In this document: piece after piece, positions 62,118 to 64,000 of the stretch
How the letters are laid out: the number at the start of each line of letters is the position of its first letter
Position numbering within the stretch: the stretch's first letter is position 1
Assembly: GCA_019359695.1 (NCBI GenBank)
Contig: JAHHGV010000019.1
Location: 62,001 to 126,000, forward strand
From: Brasilonema angustatum HA4187-MV1
GTDB lineage: Bacteria; Cyanobacteriota; Cyanobacteriia; Cyanobacteriales; Nostocaceae
DNA: 64,000 nt
Reading direction: 5' to 3'
Made by a program: the position numbers and the translations under genes
The notes under the pieces: generated by a model
Told to the model about the DNA's origin: nothing
The model's database searches: none
What the model saw: only the letters and a program-made list of their open reading frames with translations

Positions 62118-63788
62118 CTAATTCCCTGTTTTCGGCTTCAGTGCAAGCAACATATCAACTTCGGTAGTTGTTTTGTCGGGGCTAGTAGCAGTCAAACCCA
62201 AACCGCGAATGGAACTTATAATAGCACTTGTTTGAGGAGTCATAGGCTGCTGTTGTGCAGTGGCAAGACGATTTAACAGAGGTACGGTTTTGTCCATATC
62301 TAAGTAAAAATATCCACCGTTAGGCTTTTGGAGAGTGCTAGTAACAGCTTTGAAATTGTTGCTATCATCTAAAGACTCACCTTTACGATCACAAAGGGTT
62401 TCGGCTACCGGACCACCAATAGTGACAAATACGGAGTCATTATCTAGCCACCCGTGTGCTAATAAAGCTCCTTGTTGAGGAATCAGCCATTCTGTAACTT
62501 CTTTACCGCCGATATTTCTTTTTGCAACATTGACTGATTGTGCTTTCACAAAGTCATCCAGTTTGTTGAGGGTGCTTTGGGCCATTTTGCGATCGCTTGT
62601 GTGGAAAACTAACGCTCCCCCAAAACCAAGCTGCGCCAACACACCTTGATTTGACGGAATAGCAGCAAAACCAAATTCTCCATCCATCCACCCGAAAATT
62701 TCTTTATCCAGGTCAATATTGACTAATTTCAGTTGCGATCGAGCTTGTTCAAGCGTAAGCTTCAACTCAGGAGTATCTTTTGATTGTTCCACAAGCGCTG
62801 ACCACCAGTTGCTGATTCCTTTTCCGCTCAACATGGCGATTGTATCAGCAGGAAATTGAGATACCACATCAGCAGAACTGTTTTCATACTGATATTTGAC
62901 CAATTCTGGGTCTAACTTGGCAATGGCTTTGAGCCGCACACCCGCATTATCAATTCCTACATTCGCCACCATAGATTTCATCTGCTTTAATTGCTTCATG
63001 CTTTCTGGAGAAATCGGCGTGGCGTTCGGATTTGCGGTTATTAATTGCTGTACCATGCTGCGATAATCAGGTACATAAATTTGCGCTAAGGTGTTGTCTA
63101 CATTGACACCGTTTGTTAACATATTGTTTGCACCTTCTTTACTTGCAAAAGAAGGTTCACCTTTATAAGTGTCAATTGCGTGCTCTACAGATTGCTTTTC
63201 CGGAGCAATGACAACATAAGTCGTATTTAAAACCGCTGTATAATTGTGCTCATTCTTACCAGTCGTTTCTATAATTTTTTCGCCTTTGTAGTCAGTTTCC
63301 TCTACCTTGACTTCTTTTTGTGCCTTCAATTTATTAGCAAAATTCAAGGCACCCAATTTATCTTTGATTCCCACCACAATCAAAATTTTAGAATCTTGTG
63401 TCGCTTGCGGAGCATTCTGTGCAGCGGGTTTTGCTGGACTTGAGGGTAGCATGGCAACCATAACACCACCAACCCAAGGTTTTAAATCTTTTTCATAAGA
63501 AATGTTGCCATCATTTGACAGTTTTTTATTTAAGTTTTCCAAATTTTGTGCGACTATCTGTTGTGCTTCGGGAGTGCCAAATTGCTCCAACTTTGCCCAA
63601 ACTTTTGGCTCAGTAGAAATGTAAGTTGCCAAAATTGCTTCATCTGGCACAACTTTAGCAGCGCCCAAAACATCAGAAATATCTCCAGAGGGACCACCTT
63701 TCAAATACACATATGCTGCTATTCCTCCTGCCACAACTATGGCAGTACTAACAGCAGGAATTATAAATTTTGACCGACTTTCGGGCAT
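62118..63788 (-). CDS. DUF3352 domain exported protein
   Basis: A 556-residue protein with an N-terminal signal or anchor helix (SKFIIPAVSTAIVVAGGIAAYVYL) and a large extracytoplasmic part belonging to DUF3352, a cyanobacterial family with no known activity. Landmarks: VPDEAILATYISTEPKVWAKL, LLVVGIKDKLGALNFANKLK-like repeats and LTATSPDKTTTEVDMLLALK at the end. It might be located in the periplasm or thylakoid lumen. Starts with ATG, stands alone and is ended by a strong hairpin. Confidence 0.88.
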   Translation of the reverse strand: MPESRSKFIIPAVSTAIVVAGGIAAYVYLKGGPSGDISDVLGAAKVVPDEAILATYISTEPKVWAKLEQFGTPEAQQIVAQNLENLNKKLSNDGNISYEKDLKPWVGGVMVAMLPSSPAKPAAQNAPQATQDSKILIVVGIKDKLGALNFANKLKAQKEVKVEETDYKGEKIIETTGKNEHNYTAVLNTTYVVIAPEKQSVEHAIDTYKGEPSFASKEGANNMLTNGVNVDNTLAQIYVPDYRSMVQQLITANPNATPISPESMKQLKQMKSMVANVGIDNAGVRLKAIAKLDPELVKYQYENSSADVVSQFPADTIAMLSGKGISNWWSALVEQSKDTPELKLTLEQARSQLKLVNIDLDKEIFGWMDGEFGFAAIPSNQGVLAQLGFGGALVFHTSDRKMAQSTLNKLDDFVKAQSVNVAKRNIGGKEVTEWLIPQQGALLAHGWLDNDSVFVTIGGPVAETLCDRKGESLDDSNNFKAVTSTLQKPNGGYFYLDMDKTVPLLNRLATAQQQPMTPQTSAIISSIRGLGLTATSPDKTTTEVDMLLALKPKTGN

Positions 63789-63904
63789 TGTAAATGTTCC
63801 CTTTTGCTCAACGAATTATCCTAGATCTTAGTCAGAATGTCATTGTGGATTTTGCGGATTCACTAAACTTGGCTGCACTGGTTTATGGGGATTTAGTGAT
63901 CAGA

Positions 63905-63933
63905 TTGTCAATCTGAGAAAATATGGGTATAAT
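63905..63933 (+). promoter_or_regulatory. Sigma-70-type promoter reading out of the window
   Basis: TTGTCA (63905-63910), a 17-base spacer and TATAAT (63928-63933) form a near-consensus promoter. It reads rightward away from the DUF3352 gene to a gene outside the window. Confidence 0.5.
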
Positions 63934-64000
63934 AGCGCTCTAAGTAGTACTTCAAAAGCGTTAAGAACAAATCTACAAATGATATTGTTCTTTATCTGAA

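Overview
The window looks like the chromosome of a filamentous, probably heterocyst-forming cyanobacterium (Nostocales; Scytonema, Tolypothrix, Brasilonema or Calothrix relatives). The grounds are: frequent HIP1 octamers (GCGATCGC), heptanucleotide tandem repeats, many short palindromic repeats, degenerate group II introns of cyanobacterial type, the NdhF3/NdhD3/CupA CO2-uptake operon, flavodoxin, System II cytochrome c assembly, and many cyanobacteria-only families (DUF2808, DUF3352, CruP-like, Uma2, STAND NTPases). I saw no tRNA or rRNA genes and no CRISPR array. The only RNA gene I can support is the SRP RNA at 53944-54037.

Layout. 1-4.2 kb: end of a sugar-ABC binding protein, a pair of half-size GDT1-type manganese exporters, a DUF4149-like membrane protein, a DUF2808 protein, lysS. 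4.2-9.0 kb: Mn-type superoxide dismutase, an unannotated 38-aa membrane peptide, flavodoxin, a 2-kb repeat-rich gap, and class I fructose-bisphosphate aldolase; the gap holds a scar of a second aldolase locus whose coding sequence is deleted. 9.4-14.6 kb: cupA, ndhD3, ndhF3 (inducible NDH-1MS CO2 uptake). 15-17.7 kb: decayed DNA with a TonB-receptor tail and a tnpB gene split by a shrunken group II intron. 17.7-28.6 kb: penicillin/AHL-type acylase, an unknown membrane protein, a CruP-like flavoprotein, Uma2 nuclease, STAND-TPR NTPase, two small membrane proteins, a PanE-like reductase. 28.7-33.5 kb: a NACHT-HEAT NTPase gene broken by an antisense group II intron and fused at its 3' end to part of another gene, then mobile palindromic elements. 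33.6-41.2 kb: small membrane proteins, glycosyltransferase, a 28-aa membrane ORF with its own terminator, a dehydrogenase pseudogene, an LCP-family cell-wall enzyme, exbD/exbB. 41.7-50.6 kb: a long TonB-like protein with a duplicated leader; an oxidative cluster (FAD monooxygenase, beta-propeller, Rieske oxygenase, cupin-like); ccdA-ccs1. 51-64 kb: acyltransferase, queF with a fragment of a second copy, phasin-like protein, SRP RNA, Rrf2 regulator beside a frameshifted cysK, J-protein, an FHA-PrsW protease flanked by 23-bp inverted repeats, a two-domain PTPS/QueD protein, a second PrsW protein, a methyltransferase and DUF3352.

Themes. Carbon (CupA/NdhD3/NdhF3, aldolase), iron/oxidative stress (flavodoxin, SOD, TonB-ExbBD, the TonB-receptor remnant) and haem-protein assembly (CcdA/Ccs1) make physiological sense together, but most genes appear to be single units. 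The strongest signal is genome plasticity. Several loci preserve before-and-after states of DNA rearrangement inside one window: a precise aldolase excision scar, an empty and a filled site of a TATAGGA-ended element, a 27-bp insertion that splits a HIP1 site inside cysK, two group II introns with internal deletions, and partial duplications of lysS, queF and the tonB leader. All functional calls come from reading sequence; no searches were run.
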